The notes: a model not told the origin generated them from the sequence alone. A stretch of 64,000 nucleotides of DNA from Alphaproteobacteria bacterium (GCA_020632755.1 JACKEY010000005.1:806001-870000); one strand, 5' to 3'. Counted from the first letter of the stretch, positions 1 through 8,200 are shown. Made by a program: numbers and translations.

Positions 1-58
1 CGGTGCTTCGACATCATGGGCTCCGATCGGGCCCGACCAACTTTCCTGGAGAGCCGCC

Positions 59-319
59 GTGGCCAACCACAAGGACGCCATCAAGCGCAACAAGCAGAAC
101 GAGAAGCGTCGCCTGCGCAACCGCCACTACCGCACCATGATGCGCACCCGCATCAAGGCCCTGCGCACCCTGCTCGACGCTGGGGACAAGGACGCCGCTG
201 CCGCCGCGCTGCCCGAGACCGTCAGCATGATCCAGCGGGTCGCCCAGAAGGGCGTCATCCACAAGAAGCAGGCTGCCCGTCGCGTGAGCCGGCTGACCCA
301 GGCCGTCAACGGCCTCTGA
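59..319 (+). CDS. rpsT: 30S ribosomal protein S20
   Basis: S20 binds 16S rRNA and helps nucleate assembly of the small ribosomal subunit. The 86-residue product has the family's length, the MANHKDAIKRN start and a very basic all-helical composition (Lys/Arg patches, AQKGVIHKKQAARR near the C-terminus). Translation starts at a GTG: GGAG lies at 48-51, seven bases upstream, and no ATG fits. The gene is convergent with holA and they share a stem-loop between them. In many Deltaproteobacteria rpsT sits beside lptE-holA in the same direction; here it is inverted relative to them. Identification is firm. Confidence 0.97.
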   Translation: MANHKDAIKRNKQNEKRRLRNRHYRTMMRTRIKALRTLLDAGDKDAAAAALPETVSMIQRVAQKGVIHKKQAARRVSRLTQAVNGL

Positions 320-353
320 GCGAGGCGCGCTCCGGCGCACCCTCCCTCCTCCT

Positions 354-388
354 TCGACCGGCCCCCGCTCCGCGGTGTGGCCGGTCGA
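354..388. terminator. stem-loop between convergent rpsT and holA
   Basis: A 10-bp perfect stem (354-363 with 379-388) with a 15-nt loop lies between the two stop codons, so it could end transcription in both directions. There is no U-tract; on the plus side it is followed four bases later by GTCTCGG (393-399), a heptamer that also trails the other gene-end hairpins of this window. Confidence 0.55.
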
Positions 389-402
389 GGCCGTCTCGGA
401 CC

Positions 403-1380
403 TCAGCCCACCAGATCCAGCACCAGCCCCTCGAACACGCGACGGTCGCCAGCCCTCGCGCGATTGAGCTGGTGGTTGGCCCGCGCCAGGCGCGCCAGGA
501 TGCGCTCCTCGGACAGCGGGTGCCGACGAAGGGTCTGCTCCGCGGCCTTGCGGGCCTGCCACTGCATCCGCAGGCCCACGGTCTTGGGGTCCCGCCCCTG
601 CCGCAGGCAGTCCTGGAGCAGCAGCAGCTGCCGGAACTGCCAGGCCAGCATCGCCATCAGGTAGTGCGGCGCCGCGCCATCTTCGAGCAGGCGGTGGGTG
701 GCGGCCAGCGCGGCGTCGGCGTCGTGCGCTGCCAGCGCGCCGGTCAGCGCCCAGATCTCGGCTTCAGCGACCACCGAGCAGGTGGCCTCGACCACGGCGG
801 CGTCGATGGTGCCCGCGCCGCCGACCCAGGCCGCCGCTTTCTGGAGCTCCATGTCGAGCCGCCCGAGGTCCCGCCCCGAGAGCTCGACCAGCAGGCGGGC
901 TGCCGCCGGGTCCAGGGTCACACCCAGCCGCGCTGCACGGTCGCGGGCGAAGTCGTGGGGGTCTTCGCTCTTCGCCTCGAAGCGCTCGTAGAGGCCGATC
1001 TTCTGGACCCGGTTCCGCAGGCGCACACCGCGGTTCGCGCCCCCGCTCGCCTCGGGGAGCTTGCGGCCGGTCACGACGAGCACGGTGCTCGGGCAGGGCT
1101 TCTCGGCGTACTCGAGCAGCGCCTCCTGCAGATCGACCGAGGCCTTGTCGAAGTCCTTGAGGAGGACCACCCGCACCCGCGCCATCATCGGAACCGTGCG
1201 GGCCGTGTCGAGGAGGCGACCGGTGACATCGGCTTCGTCGGCCTGGTAGGACGCGAAGTTGAAGCCGTTGGCGGCGCCCTCGCCCAGCACCTGCGCAACC
1301 AGCTGATCGACGGCTTCCCGCAGCCGCAGGGGCTCGTCCCCGATCAGCAGTGCGACGGCGGGCGGGTCGGCCGGGCTCAT
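403..1380 (-). CDS. holA: DNA polymerase III delta subunit
   Basis: The delta subunit opens the sliding clamp as part of the clamp loader. The 325-residue protein has the HolA layout: an N-terminal degenerate AAA+ domain without a working P-loop (starts around LLIGDEPLRLREAV), a middle domain with RVVLLKDFDKA and VLVVTGRKL strands, and a helical C-terminal collar domain containing LSGRDLGRLDMELQK and a MLAWQFRQLLLLQ helix. Its start overlaps the stop of the LptE-like gene by 4 bp (1377-1380), so the two are probably translationally coupled, as in the lptE-holA pair of many Gram-negatives. Product typical in length (E. coli 343 residues). Confidence 0.93.
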   Translation of the reverse strand: MSPADPPAVALLIGDEPLRLREAVDQLVAQVLGEGAANGFNFASYQADEADVTGRLLDTARTVPMMARVRVVLLKDFDKASVDLQEALLEYAEKPCPSTVLVVTGRKLPEASGGANRGVRLRNRVQKIGLYERFEAKSEDPHDFARDRAARLGVTLDPAAARLLVELSGRDLGRLDMELQKAAAWVGGAGTIDAAVVEATCSVVAEAEIWALTGALAAHDADAALAATHRLLEDGAAPHYLMAMLAWQFRQLLLLQDCLRQGRDPKTVGLRMQWQARKAAEQTLRRHPLSEERILARLARANHQLNRARAGDRRVFEGLVLDLVG

Positions 1381-1892
1381 GGAGACTCCGTCGGGGGAGG
1401 AGGGCCGCCAGGGCCCAGGGCCAGCCAGGCGGCGAGGTCACCGGCGAGCTCGTCCGCGAGCTGGTCGAAGGTGCGAGCCCGCGCGTCCGCGGCGTCCAGA
1501 CCGTCGGTGGCGGACGCTTCGTAGCTGCGCTCCGCGCGCAGCACCACCTGCCGGGGGCGCGGGCCGAGCAGCGAACAGGACAACACCAGTCGCGCCCGGT
1601 GGACCCGGCGCCCGGAAGCCACCCCGACGACGGACAGGTCGGCCTCGATTACGTCGACGTCCACCGCGGGGCCGCCCGCCGGCACGCCGCGACGGGCCAG
1701 ACCCGCCGCGAGCCCGGACCGCACGGCATCGGCGACACCGGCCTCGGCGACGGCCGCCCGCACCGCGCCCAGGTGCACACCCTCTCCTCCGGGACCGACC
1801 GGCGGTCGGCCCAGGTGACAGGCGGACAGCCACAGCAGCGCGGCGGCGAAGGCGCGCAGTCGGGCAGTCGCGAGCGGAGTGCGCGAGGGCAT
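1377..1892 (-). CDS. LptE-like lipoprotein
   Basis: A 171-residue lipoprotein with hydrophobic N-terminus and lipobox LSAC (Cys about residue 25). LptE plugs the LptD barrel that delivers lipopolysaccharide to the outer leaflet. The call rests mainly on position: LptE genes typically sit directly upstream of holA, and this one overlaps it by 4 bp. The protein body fits loosely: length, an alternating strand region (VDVDVIEADLSVVG, ARLVLSCSLL, QVVLRAERSYEA) and a C-terminal amphipathic helix with FDQLADELAGDLAAWL. Sequence conservation in LptE is low, so a different outer-membrane lipoprotein cannot be excluded. Transcribed away from the barrel gene at 1958, with 65 bp between them. Confidence 0.65.
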   Translation of the reverse strand: MPSRTPLATARLRAFAAALLWLSACHLGRPPVGPGGEGVHLGAVRAAVAEAGVADAVRSGLAAGLARRGVPAGGPAVDVDVIEADLSVVGVASGRRVHRARLVLSCSLLGPRPRQVVLRAERSYEASATDGLDAADARARTFDQLADELAGDLAAWLALGPGGPPPPTESP

Positions 1893-1905
1893 CCCCGCCT
1901 GCGTA

Positions 1906-1934
1906 TTGACACTGTCCCAGGGCGTCGAGACAAT
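1906..1934 (+). promoter_or_regulatory. sigma70-type promoter for the gene at 1958
   Basis: A perfect TTGACA (1906-1911), a 17-nt spacer and GACAAT (1929-1934, four of six matches to TATAAT) lie in the 65-bp gap between divergent genes, ending 23 bp before the ATG. This is the best consensus promoter in the window. Confidence 0.65.
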
Positions 1935-1957
1935 GCGCGCCCACCCTGGGAGTCGTC

Positions 1958-2791
1958 ATGCCCGCACCCAGCATCGGGCTGCTCGTCCTGAGCGCCATGT
2001 CCGCACACGCCGCGACCGCGGATGGCGACACCTTGCCCGAGCGCCTCCAGCCGGCCCGTCAGGAACCCGCCCCCGAGTCCGGAGGCGAGTCCGTCGACGC
2101 CGAGTCGCCCAAGACCCCGGACCCGCGGGGCCGCACCTACCTGATGCAGGCCAACGTGCGCGCCCGCTACCTGACGGTGCCCCAGTCCATCCTGGACATC
2201 TGGTACTTCGACAGCGACGACCCGGGGGCGAACCCCTACAAGCGCCCCAAGGTGCACGCCTGGACCGTAGGCGGCGAGTACGTCCTGCAGATGGACCCGG
2301 GCCACTGGATCTTCTACGCCGAGTACGCGAAGTCGATGATGGACGAGGGCTACTTCGACGATGTCGAAGAACCGGCCGACCACGACGACGGCGACTGGGT
2401 CCGACCCGACGGGCTCGGCGTGGTCGCCTTCGGCTTCGACTACATGCACGAGGTCGTGGCGGTGCCGACGGGTCCCGACCACGGGGCCGTGGGCCTGTCC
2501 TTCCTGTTCGGCGCGGGCCTCGGCATGGGCATCATGACCGGCGGCATCGAGGAGTGGCACCCGGGCAGCAACCCCGACAACACGGACACCAGCTGCCGCC
2601 CCCTCTCACCGGCCTACGACCGCGTCGATGCCTGTCCGAGCGACGGCTACAAGCGCCTGCCCGGCGTGGTGCCCATGGTCGACCTGATCGCGGCGATGCG
2701 GCTGAACTTCTCGGACCACGCGCACATCCGCTTCGAGGGCGGCGTGCACGACATGCTCTTCTTCGGCACGAGCGTGGGCGCCGTCTTCTGA
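1958..2791 (+). CDS. predicted outer-membrane beta-barrel protein
   Basis: A 277-residue protein with a short signal peptide (cleavage probably after MSAHA) followed by a Pro/Glu-rich linker and about 220 residues of alternating, aromatic-rich strands (WTVGGEYVLQM, WIFYAEYAKSM, HIRFEGGVHDMLFFG). It ends in a Phe, as outer-membrane barrels recognised by BamA usually do. Loops are acidic; two Cys (in TSCRPL and DACPSD) could pair. No characterised family is recognised. It stands alone behind a good promoter (1906-1934), with GGGAG a few bases ahead of the ATG. Function unknown; barrel topology is inferred from sequence pattern only. Confidence 0.7.
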   Translation: MPAPSIGLLVLSAMSAHAATADGDTLPERLQPARQEPAPESGGESVDAESPKTPDPRGRTYLMQANVRARYLTVPQSILDIWYFDSDDPGANPYKRPKVHAWTVGGEYVLQMDPGHWIFYAEYAKSMMDEGYFDDVEEPADHDDGDWVRPDGLGVVAFGFDYMHEVVAVPTGPDHGAVGLSFLFGAGLGMGIMTGGIEEWHPGSNPDNTDTSCRPLSPAYDRVDACPSDGYKRLPGVVPMVDLIAAMRLNFSDHAHIRFEGGVHDMLFFGTSVGAVF

Positions 2792-2916
2792 GGCGTGCCC
2801 CGGTCGTCGCCGCCGGATCCTTCTGGCTGGCGCGTGGCCGCCTGCCGCGCTATACGGGCCGGGATCACCTTCCCGTGCGCGTGATGCGCCGTTCCCCTTC
2901 CCCTTCGAGGTCCGCC

Positions 2917-3126
2917 TTGATCCTGGTCACCGTCCGCGACAACGAGCCCTTCGAGAAGGCCCTGCGCCGCTTCCGCCGCAAGGTCGAGCGCGAAGGCATC
3001 CGCAAGGACATCAAGAAGAACAGCTTCTACCTGAAGCCCGGCGAGAAGCGCCGCCTCAAGCAGCGCCTGGCCGAGAAGCGTCGCCGGAAGGCGCTGCGTC
3101 GCGCGCTGCGGAAGGCCGGCACCTGA
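2917..3126 (+). CDS. rpsU: 30S ribosomal protein S21
   Basis: S21 is a small basic protein of the 30S subunit involved in initiation. The 69-residue product has the hallmark VRDNEPFEKALRRFRRKVE, then a Lys/Arg-rich tail (KRRLKQRLAEKRRRKALRR). The start is taken as TTG at 2917, because CGAGG at 2906-2910 gives a proper Shine-Dalgarno spacing and the family begins two residues before the LVTV strand; in-frame GTG (2881) and ATG (2884) lie upstream but would add a basic extension. A strong hairpin follows 34 bp after the stop. A TATACG box at 2851-2856 may be its -10. Confidence 0.93.
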   Translation: MILVTVRDNEPFEKALRRFRRKVEREGIRKDIKKNSFYLKPGEKRRLKQRLAEKRRRKALRRALRKAGT

Positions 3127-3160
3127 GCCGGTCTCGACGGTCTCCCTGACGGGAATCACG

Positions 3161-3182
3161 GGGCGGTCCACACGGACCGCCC
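3161..3182 (+). terminator. rpsU terminator stem-loop
   Basis: Perfect 9-bp stem GGGCGGTCC/GGACCGCCC around an ACAC tetraloop, 34 bp after rpsU. It is followed by a short TTCGTC and then GTCTCGG at 3189-3195 rather than a U-tract. It could also act for the convergent lipoprotein gene ending at 3266. Confidence 0.75.
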
Positions 3183-3265
3183 TTCGTCGTCTCGGAGCCC
3201 GGCGTCGGGGAGAAGGCCGTCTCGGCGCGCTGGCCGCACCGCGCCGCCAGACTCTGCCCCGGAGG

Positions 3266-4111
3266 TCAGGGCTCCCAGGGATCGGGCGTCGGCGGTCCTG
3301 CCGCGAGCAGGTCGCGGGCCCGCCGCCGGGCGACCTCGTCTTCGAGCGCCTCCCAGCCAGAGCCCGTGGGCCGTGAGTCGGCCACTGCCTCGAGGGTGCG
3401 CCGCCACGCGCCGTGTTCGCCGGCCGGGCCGTAGACCAGCGCCGCGGTGTCGACCGCTGCGTTGAGCCGGTCCGGCGCGGCCTGGCGGGCGGCGGACAGC
3501 TGGGCCAGGGCCTCGTCCCGTTGCGGGGAGAGCGCGGGGGGCACGATGCCCAGGGCCAGCCCGAGCATCGCCTGCGGGCGGCCCCGGTCGAAGCCCGGCG
3601 AGAGCTCGACGGCCCGGCGGGCCAGGCCCTCGACCGGAGCGAGATCGACCGCCGCCGCGGCCGGCCCGCGGCTCGCCAGCCAGTGGGACCAGGCGTAGAC
3701 CGTCCACACCAGGCAGGGCACGTCCTCTTCGGGAACGACCGCGATCACCCGGTCGGTCACCCGCCCGCCTGCAGCCTCCAGTCGACCCGCCGTGGTGGCG
3801 CGGAGCCCCAGGCACCGGAGCCCCCAGCCCTTCGCAGTGCCGAGCTCCGCGCGCGCCGGACTCGACTCCCGCAGGGCGCGCAGGGCGGTGCCTCGTGCGA
3901 GGGCCGCGTGGATGCGGGGCTCGCTCGCGTGCGCGACATCGGCGTCCAGCAGGCACTGGATGGCGCCGTCGACCGCCTCGCGGGACGGCACCCCCTCGCC
4001 CAGGCCCTGCTCGCAGGCAGCGAGGGCCTCGGCCACCGGATCCCGAGCGCTCGACCGGACCTGGAAGATGCAGCCGCTCGTCGCGAGTCCGAGCGCCAGC
4101 ACCCACGCCAT
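3266..4111 (-). CDS. TatT-like TPR lipoprotein
   Basis: A 281-residue predicted lipoprotein: MAWVLALGLATSGC gives a signal sequence and lipobox with Cys at residue 14. The body is an alpha-solenoid with segments such as VEGLARRAVELSPGFD, LGLALGIVPPALS and a C-terminal RRRARDLLA, resembling the TatT component associated with some TRAP transporters (PF16811-type). No TRAP permease or binding protein lies nearby, so a transport role is not supported locally. The start is the only ATG between the lipobox and the tRNA gene on the other strand; no clear ribosome site was seen. Could equally be an unrelated TPR lipoprotein. Confidence 0.6.
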   Translation of the reverse strand: MAWVLALGLATSGCIFQVRSSARDPVAEALAACEQGLGEGVPSREAVDGAIQCLLDADVAHASEPRIHAALARGTALRALRESSPARAELGTAKGWGLRCLGLRATTAGRLEAAGGRVTDRVIAVVPEEDVPCLVWTVYAWSHWLASRGPAAAAVDLAPVEGLARRAVELSPGFDRGRPQAMLGLALGIVPPALSPQRDEALAQLSAARQAAPDRLNAAVDTAALVYGPAGEHGAWRRTLEAVADSRPTGSGWEALEDEVARRRARDLLAAGPPTPDPWEP

Positions 4112-4179
4112 CGCGCCGACGACGCCGCGGCGCGACGAGGCCCGCCGCTGCGATACCGTGGGGAGACCGGCGTCCGCCT

Positions 4180-4262
4180 GCCCGGATGGTGGAATGGTAG
4201 ACACAGGGGCCTTAAAAGCCTCTTCCCGCTGGGGAGTGCCGGTTCGACTCCGGCTCCGGGCA
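4180..4262 (+). tRNA. tRNA-Leu (anticodon UAA)
   Basis: Class II tRNA with long variable arm. The acceptor stem GCCCGGA (4180-4186) pairs with TCCGGGC (4255-4261); the T arm contains GGTTCGACTCC. The anticodon loop CTTAAAA (4211-4217) places TAA at 4213-4215. The 3' CCA is not encoded (CCT follows the discriminator A). It reads UUA/UUG leucine codons, rare in this GC-rich genome. Confidence 0.95.
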
Positions 4263-4399
4263 CCTCGTCGGGTCCGTCGAGGCACACGGTCGGCGGCCCA
4301 ACCGCCCGCCGTTCGTGACATATTCGAACGTGGTGGACGGTGTCGCGCCACTCGACGTTGGTACTCTGTCGTTGCGCACTCTCGCGGCGAGGTTCGTGC

Positions 4400-6211
4400 A
4401 TGGGACACATCATCGGAATCGATCTGGGCACCACCAACTCGGTGTGCGCCTTCATGGACCGGACCGAACCCCGCATCATCATCAACGAGGAAGGCGGTCG
4501 GGTCACGCCGTCGGTCGTGGGCTTCACCAAGACGGGTGAGCGCTTCGTGGGCGACATCGCCAAGCGCCAGATGCTCATCAACCCCGACGCGACGATCCAC
4601 TCGATCAAGCGGTTCATGGGCCGTCGGTACCGCGACGCCCGGTCCGACCTGGCGCTGGTGAACTACACGATCACCGAGGCCGCCAACGGCGACTGCGCCG
4701 TGGCCATCAACGGGCGCACCTTCTCCCCGCAGGAGGTGTGCGCCATGATCCTGCAGAAGCTGCGCAAGTCGGCCGAGGACTTCCTGGGCGAGACCGTGAC
4801 CGAAGCCGTCATCACGGTGCCCGCGTACTTCACCGACCGCCAGCGCCAGGCCACTCGCGACGCCGGGACCATCGCCGGACTCGACGTCCTGCGGATCATC
4901 AACGAACCCACGGCCGCGGCCCTGTCCTACGTGCACGACCGCAAGAAGGCGAGCACCATCGCGGTCTACGACTGGGGCGGCGGTACCTTCGACATCTCGC
5001 TGCTGTCCGTCGATCGCGACGTGGCCGAGGTGCGGGCCACCCGCGGCAACAACACGCTGGGCGGCGCCGACATCGACCGTCGCATCGTCGACTGGCTGCT
5101 CGAGCGATTCCGCGACGAGCACGGGATCGACGTCAGCGACGACAAGATCGTGATGCAGCGGCTCCGGGACAGCGCCGAGCGCGCCAAGCTCGAGCTCTCG
5201 AGCGCGCCGAGCACCGAGATCCACCTGCCCTTCCTGGTCAGCGACAGCAGCGGCCCGAAGCACCTGCAGTGCAGCCTGACCCGCGCCACCTTCGAGAGCC
5301 TGGCCGAGCCGCTGTTCCAGCAGACCCTCGCCGAGTGCCGCAACGCGCTCGAAGAAGCACGGCTCGACGTCGGCGACATCGACGAGATCATCATGGTCGG
5401 GGGCAGCAGCCGCATCCCCCGGGTGCAGGAGATGGTCCGCGAGCTGTTCGGTCGGCCGCTCAACAAGACCTTCAACCCCGACGAGGTCGTGGCCATCGGC
5501 GCCGCCATCCAGGGCGGCATCCTGGAAGGCGAGGTCAAGGCCGTCACCCTGCTCGACGTGACCAACTTCTCGCTGGGCATCGAGACCCAGGGGCGTCGCT
5601 TCGAGCCGCTGATCCCCAAGAACACGACCATCCCCACCCAGAAGACCCAGCTGGTCAGCACCGTCGTCGACAACCAGCGGACCGTGAAGATCCACGTGCT
5701 GCAGGGCGAGAGCCCCGACTCGCGCGAGAACGTCAGCCTGGGTGAGTTCGAGCTGCAGAACATCCAGCCCGCCCCTCGCGGCGTGCCGCGGATCCAGGTC
5801 CGGTTCGCCATCGACGCCAGCGGCATCGTCAACGTCAGCGCCGAGGACCTCCGCACCGGCATCTCCGACGAGATCACCATCGACGCGCCGACCGGCTTGT
5901 CCAAGGTCGAGCTGGAGCGCGCGCGCGAGGAGGCCCAGGTCGCGGCGGAGCACGACGAGTCCGCCCGGGAGATCAAGGGCCTGCGGAACATGGTCGAGAA
6001 GGAGCTCGTCACCCTGGAGAGCTTCCTGCGCGAGAACCGCGGGCTGCTGCCGAAGACGGACATCTTCGAGCTCGAGCAGGCGCTCAAGCGCGGCCGCATG
6101 GCCCTGCTGAAGGCCAGCGACAAGCGCAACCTCGACGCCCTGCTCCGCTACCTGCAGCGCTTCCACCAGCACCTCCGCGAGAAGATGGAGTCGCAGGCGC
6201 GCATGCACTGA
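4400..6211 (+). CDS. Hsp70-type chaperone, DnaK family
   Basis: ATP-driven chaperone of 603 residues. Actin-fold ATPase motifs: phosphate-1 GIDLGTTNS at residues 6-14, NEPTAAAL near 169-176, phosphate-2 DWGGGTFDIS at 191-200 and MVGGSSRIP. A substrate-binding domain with PKNTTIPTQKTQ follows, then a helical lid ending QARMH. Two oddities: Trp192 replaces the Leu/Phe normally found in D-L-G-G-G-T, and the acidic C-terminal tail of housekeeping DnaK is missing, making it about 35 residues short. No grpE, dnaJ or hrcA neighbours are present, so this may be a second, specialised DnaK. GCGAGG at 4387-4392 supports the ATG at 4400; TACTCT at 4362-4367 may be its -10. Confidence 0.9.
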   Translation: MGHIIGIDLGTTNSVCAFMDRTEPRIIINEEGGRVTPSVVGFTKTGERFVGDIAKRQMLINPDATIHSIKRFMGRRYRDARSDLALVNYTITEAANGDCAVAINGRTFSPQEVCAMILQKLRKSAEDFLGETVTEAVITVPAYFTDRQRQATRDAGTIAGLDVLRIINEPTAAALSYVHDRKKASTIAVYDWGGGTFDISLLSVDRDVAEVRATRGNNTLGGADIDRRIVDWLLERFRDEHGIDVSDDKIVMQRLRDSAERAKLELSSAPSTEIHLPFLVSDSSGPKHLQCSLTRATFESLAEPLFQQTLAECRNALEEARLDVGDIDEIIMVGGSSRIPRVQEMVRELFGRPLNKTFNPDEVVAIGAAIQGGILEGEVKAVTLLDVTNFSLGIETQGRRFEPLIPKNTTIPTQKTQLVSTVVDNQRTVKIHVLQGESPDSRENVSLGEFELQNIQPAPRGVPRIQVRFAIDASGIVNVSAEDLRTGISDEITIDAPTGLSKVELERAREEAQVAAEHDESAREIKGLRNMVEKELVTLESFLRENRGLLPKTDIFELEQALKRGRMALLKASDKRNLDALLRYLQRFHQHLREKMESQARMH

Positions 6212-6240
6212 CGCGCCGGCGGTCTCGCCGATCCGCACGC

Positions 6241-6273
6241 CGCGGCGCCGGTCCTCGAGGACGCGGCGCCGCG
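6241..6273 (+). terminator. stem-loop after the DnaK-family gene
   Basis: A 9-bp GC stem (6241-6249 with 6265-6273) encloses a second palindrome GTCCTCGAGGAC, 30 bp after the stop codon. It is followed three bases later by GTCTCGG (6277-6283), as at other gene ends here. Confidence 0.6.
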
Positions 6274-6367
6274 CTCGTCTCGGGTGCAACCCGAACGAAA
6301 TGGGACAATCGCAGCCCGACAGGGACGCGCCTTCCGCATACGATGAGCAGACTTCCCGCGGCCACCC

Positions 6368-7387
6368 ATGTTTCCTCGCAAGAACTCCCCTGCCTCCGCA
6401 GCGCCCGGCGCGGCGCTCGCCGTGCTGCTGGCGATGGGGCTCGGGCCGCTCGCTGCGTGCGGAGAGCTGGGTGAGGTGCTGGGACCGCCGGCCCCGACCG
6501 TCGAAGAGCTGCCCGCGGTGCTCGAGCCGCACGCTGCGAGCCTGACGCGGCTGAGCTGTGCGGGCTGCCCGGAGCGCTGGGAGCCCGCGTCCTGCGAGTT
6601 CACCGAGTCGCTGCTGCGCGGCGAGGGACTGCAAGCGTCGCACTGCGCGGTGGTCCAGACCGGCACCGGTCGCAACGCCGTGCCCGAGCGCCTGCTGCCC
6701 CTGGCGCGGCGCCACATCAACGACGCCCGAGAAGACCTGGACCGCACCCGGAACCCGGTCGATGGCGCGCTCGCGCTCTACGCTTTCGGCAGTGACCTGC
6801 AGCGGCTCGGCAGCCTCGACTCCTGGAAGCTGGGGCTCGAGGCCCGCGCCCAGGCGCTGGCCGTGCTGTCGGAGCAGAAGGGCGAGGGGCGGTGGACCGC
6901 CGAGCTGCTCGCGCTCGAGAGCGTGGCGCCCGCGCCGGCCCGCGCGGCGGACGTCGCGGTGCTCGACACGGCCGCGCGCCTGGTGAACCCCGAGCGCAGC
7001 CAGCGCCAGGCGATCCTGATGGGCAGCCGGGCGGCCCGCGAAGCGCTGCGGGTTCGCCCCGAGCAGCGCGCCTCCGCGATGCGGGACGTACGCCAGGGCC
7101 TGTCCGCTGCCCTTCCCCAGGGCCGGACCGAGCTCGATCTGGTCGAGGCCTGGGAGGGTGCGGAGTATGTGCGCGAGCGCAGCATCGGCATCGCGCTGGA
7201 CGCCGCACTCGCCGCGCGTCGGAGCTGCCCGGCCAGCCTGGACGAGCTGGTGCCTGCCGTCATCCACCGCGTTCCGGACGGCTGGCAGCTCGATGGCACG
7301 GCCTGCCGCGCACGCCTGACGGTCGACCCCACCGCGGAGGCGGCCCCGCCGCTGCCGGCCCAGGGTGCGTTGGCCGCGCCTCGCTGA
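6368..7387 (+). CDS. lipoprotein of unknown function
   Basis: A 339-residue predicted lipoprotein: basic N-terminus, hydrophobic stretch and lipobox LAAC with Cys near residue 31. The mature part is mostly helical, with two early Cys pairs (SCAGCPERW, ASCEF) and a late pair (RRSCPASL, GTACRAR). The C-terminal 60 residues, a helix followed by SLDELVPAV and two strands, recall the soluble ends of pseudopilin-like small domains, but that is weak. It follows the chaperone terminator and is monocistronic, ending before the tRNA-Ala on the other strand. No characterised family recognised. Confidence 0.7.
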   Translation: MFPRKNSPASAAPGAALAVLLAMGLGPLAACGELGEVLGPPAPTVEELPAVLEPHAASLTRLSCAGCPERWEPASCEFTESLLRGEGLQASHCAVVQTGTGRNAVPERLLPLARRHINDAREDLDRTRNPVDGALALYAFGSDLQRLGSLDSWKLGLEARAQALAVLSEQKGEGRWTAELLALESVAPAPARAADVAVLDTAARLVNPERSQRQAILMGSRAAREALRVRPEQRASAMRDVRQGLSAALPQGRTELDLVEAWEGAEYVRERSIGIALDAALAARRSCPASLDELVPAVIHRVPDGWQLDGTACRARLTVDPTAEAAPPLPAQGALAAPR

Positions 7388-7454
7388 GCGCCCACGGCGC
7401 CTCGGGGCGAGAGAGTCAGCCGGCCGAAGGAGCAGCCAGGGGCCGAGACGAAGC

Positions 7455-7480
7455 GACGCCGACCATTTCTGGTCGGCGTC
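7455..7480 (-). terminator. tRNA-Ala terminator stem-loop
   Basis: A perfect 11-bp stem GACGCCGACCA/TGGTCGGCGTC with a 4-nt loop begins five bases beyond the 3' CCA of the tRNA. On the minus strand it is followed by GCTTC and then GTCTCGG (complement of 7443-7449). Confidence 0.8.
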
Positions 7481-7484
7481 GAAG

Positions 7485-7560
7485 TGGTGGAGCTGAGGGG
7501 ACTCGAACCCCTGACCCCCAGAATGCCATTCTGGTGCTCTCCCAACTGAGCTACAGCCCC
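7485..7560 (-). tRNA. tRNA-Ala (anticodon GGC)
   Basis: 76-nt tRNA on the minus strand. The acceptor stem GGGGCTG pairs with CAGCTCC; the T arm contains GGTTCGAGTCC; the anticodon loop ATGGCAT carries GGC (complement of 7525-7527). The 3' CCA is encoded (7485-7487), unlike in the tRNA-Leu of this window. Confidence 0.96.
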
Positions 7561-7602
7561 AGGAGTGCAGCACACGGGGTCTCCCCCGCGCGAGGCTCGG
7601 CC

Positions 7603-7631
7603 CTTGTAACGAGCGCCAGACGGGCAGGCAA
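7603..7631 (-). promoter_or_regulatory. promoter of tRNA-Ala
   Basis: On the minus strand TTGCCT (complement of 7626-7631), a 17-nt spacer and TACAAG (complement of 7603-7608) each match sigma70 consensus at four of six positions, about 45 bp upstream of the tRNA 5' end. Confidence 0.5.
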
Positions 7632-7654
7632 GGCGGGCCGAGAGAGTTTGTGGC

Positions 7655-8200
7655 TCAGGCTGCGGCGTCGGGGTCGCTCCCGTCGGACTCCTGCGCGGCA
7701 GCCCCGGCTTCGAGCTCGTCGGCACTCTCCTCGTCCGCCGCCTCGCCCGACGACTCGCCACGGGCAGCCTCGACCCGGGCGGCCTCGGCGCGTGCGGCGA
7801 TCTCGGCCTCGACCTCGGCGATGCGGGCCTCGAGCTCCTCGATGCGCCCGATGCCCCGCTCGAGCCCCGGGTGCCGCAGCTCACCGCCTTCGATCAGCGT
7901 GCGCACCTCGCGTCCGAGCTTCTGGTACATCACGTCCCGGTCGCGCCGCAGCTGCCGCAGGTCCAGCCGCACCCGTCCGCCCTCGGCGGCCCGCTTGGCG
8001 GTCTTGCGTCCCCGCCGGAACAGGACCCGCGCGAGCGACAGGACCGCGGACCCCAGCATGCCGCCGGCGTCGCCGAGCCCGCTGTCGGGCCGCGACGGCG
8101 CCCCGGCATCCCCCGTGGTCCCGTCGCGATCCTCCCCGCCCGCGGGCGGAAGGTCGTCTGCGGTGGCATCTGCCATCGGGCTGCTCACGTCGTCGGACAC
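7655..8200 (-). CDS. cytoplasmic coiled-coil protein of unknown function
   Basis: A 181-residue protein with acidic, disordered ends and a central helical core. The core has a hydrophobic patch LGSAVLSLARVLFRRG, a basic stretch, VMYQKLGREVRTLI, and a heptad coiled coil (IEELEARIAEVEAEIAARAEA). The phasin-like or scaffold-like arrangement gives no specific function. Start chosen at GTG 8200 because a perfect GGAGGT lies just upstream (spacing short, 3 nt); an ATG 25 bp downstream (8175) has no ribosome site. Faces away from the SDR gene at 8331. Confidence 0.65.
   Translation of the reverse strand: MSDDVSSPMADATADDLPPAGGEDRDGTTGDAGAPSRPDSGLGDAGGMLGSAVLSLARVLFRRGRKTAKRAAEGGRVRLDLRQLRRDRDVMYQKLGREVRTLIEGGELRHPGLERGIGRIEELEARIAEVEAEIAARAEAARVEAARGESSGEAADEESADELEAGAAAQESDGSDPDAAA

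Noticed and set aside
1..58. A gene reading in from the left edge
   Set aside because: The first 58 bases contain only the rpsT leader and ribosome site; no supported coding segment.
4263..4399. CIRCE or sigma32 heat-shock element upstream of the DnaK-type gene
   Set aside because: No TTAGCACTC-N9-GAGTGCTAA repeat or CTTGAA/CCCCAT pair was found; a near-palindrome TTCGTGACATATTCGAA is imperfect.
6304..6309. GACAAT as -10 for the lipoprotein gene at 6368
   Set aside because: It resembles the -10 at 1929, but no -35 fits at 15-19 bp and it is 59 bp from the ATG; left uncalled.
3266..7573. A 4.3-kb open frame on the minus strand
   Set aside because: Only the part below about 4111 is a gene; the rest runs antisense through the DnaK-type gene and two tRNA genes and is open because of high GC. 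The same holds for the long antisense frames at 19756-23286 (minus) and 31107-35216 (plus).
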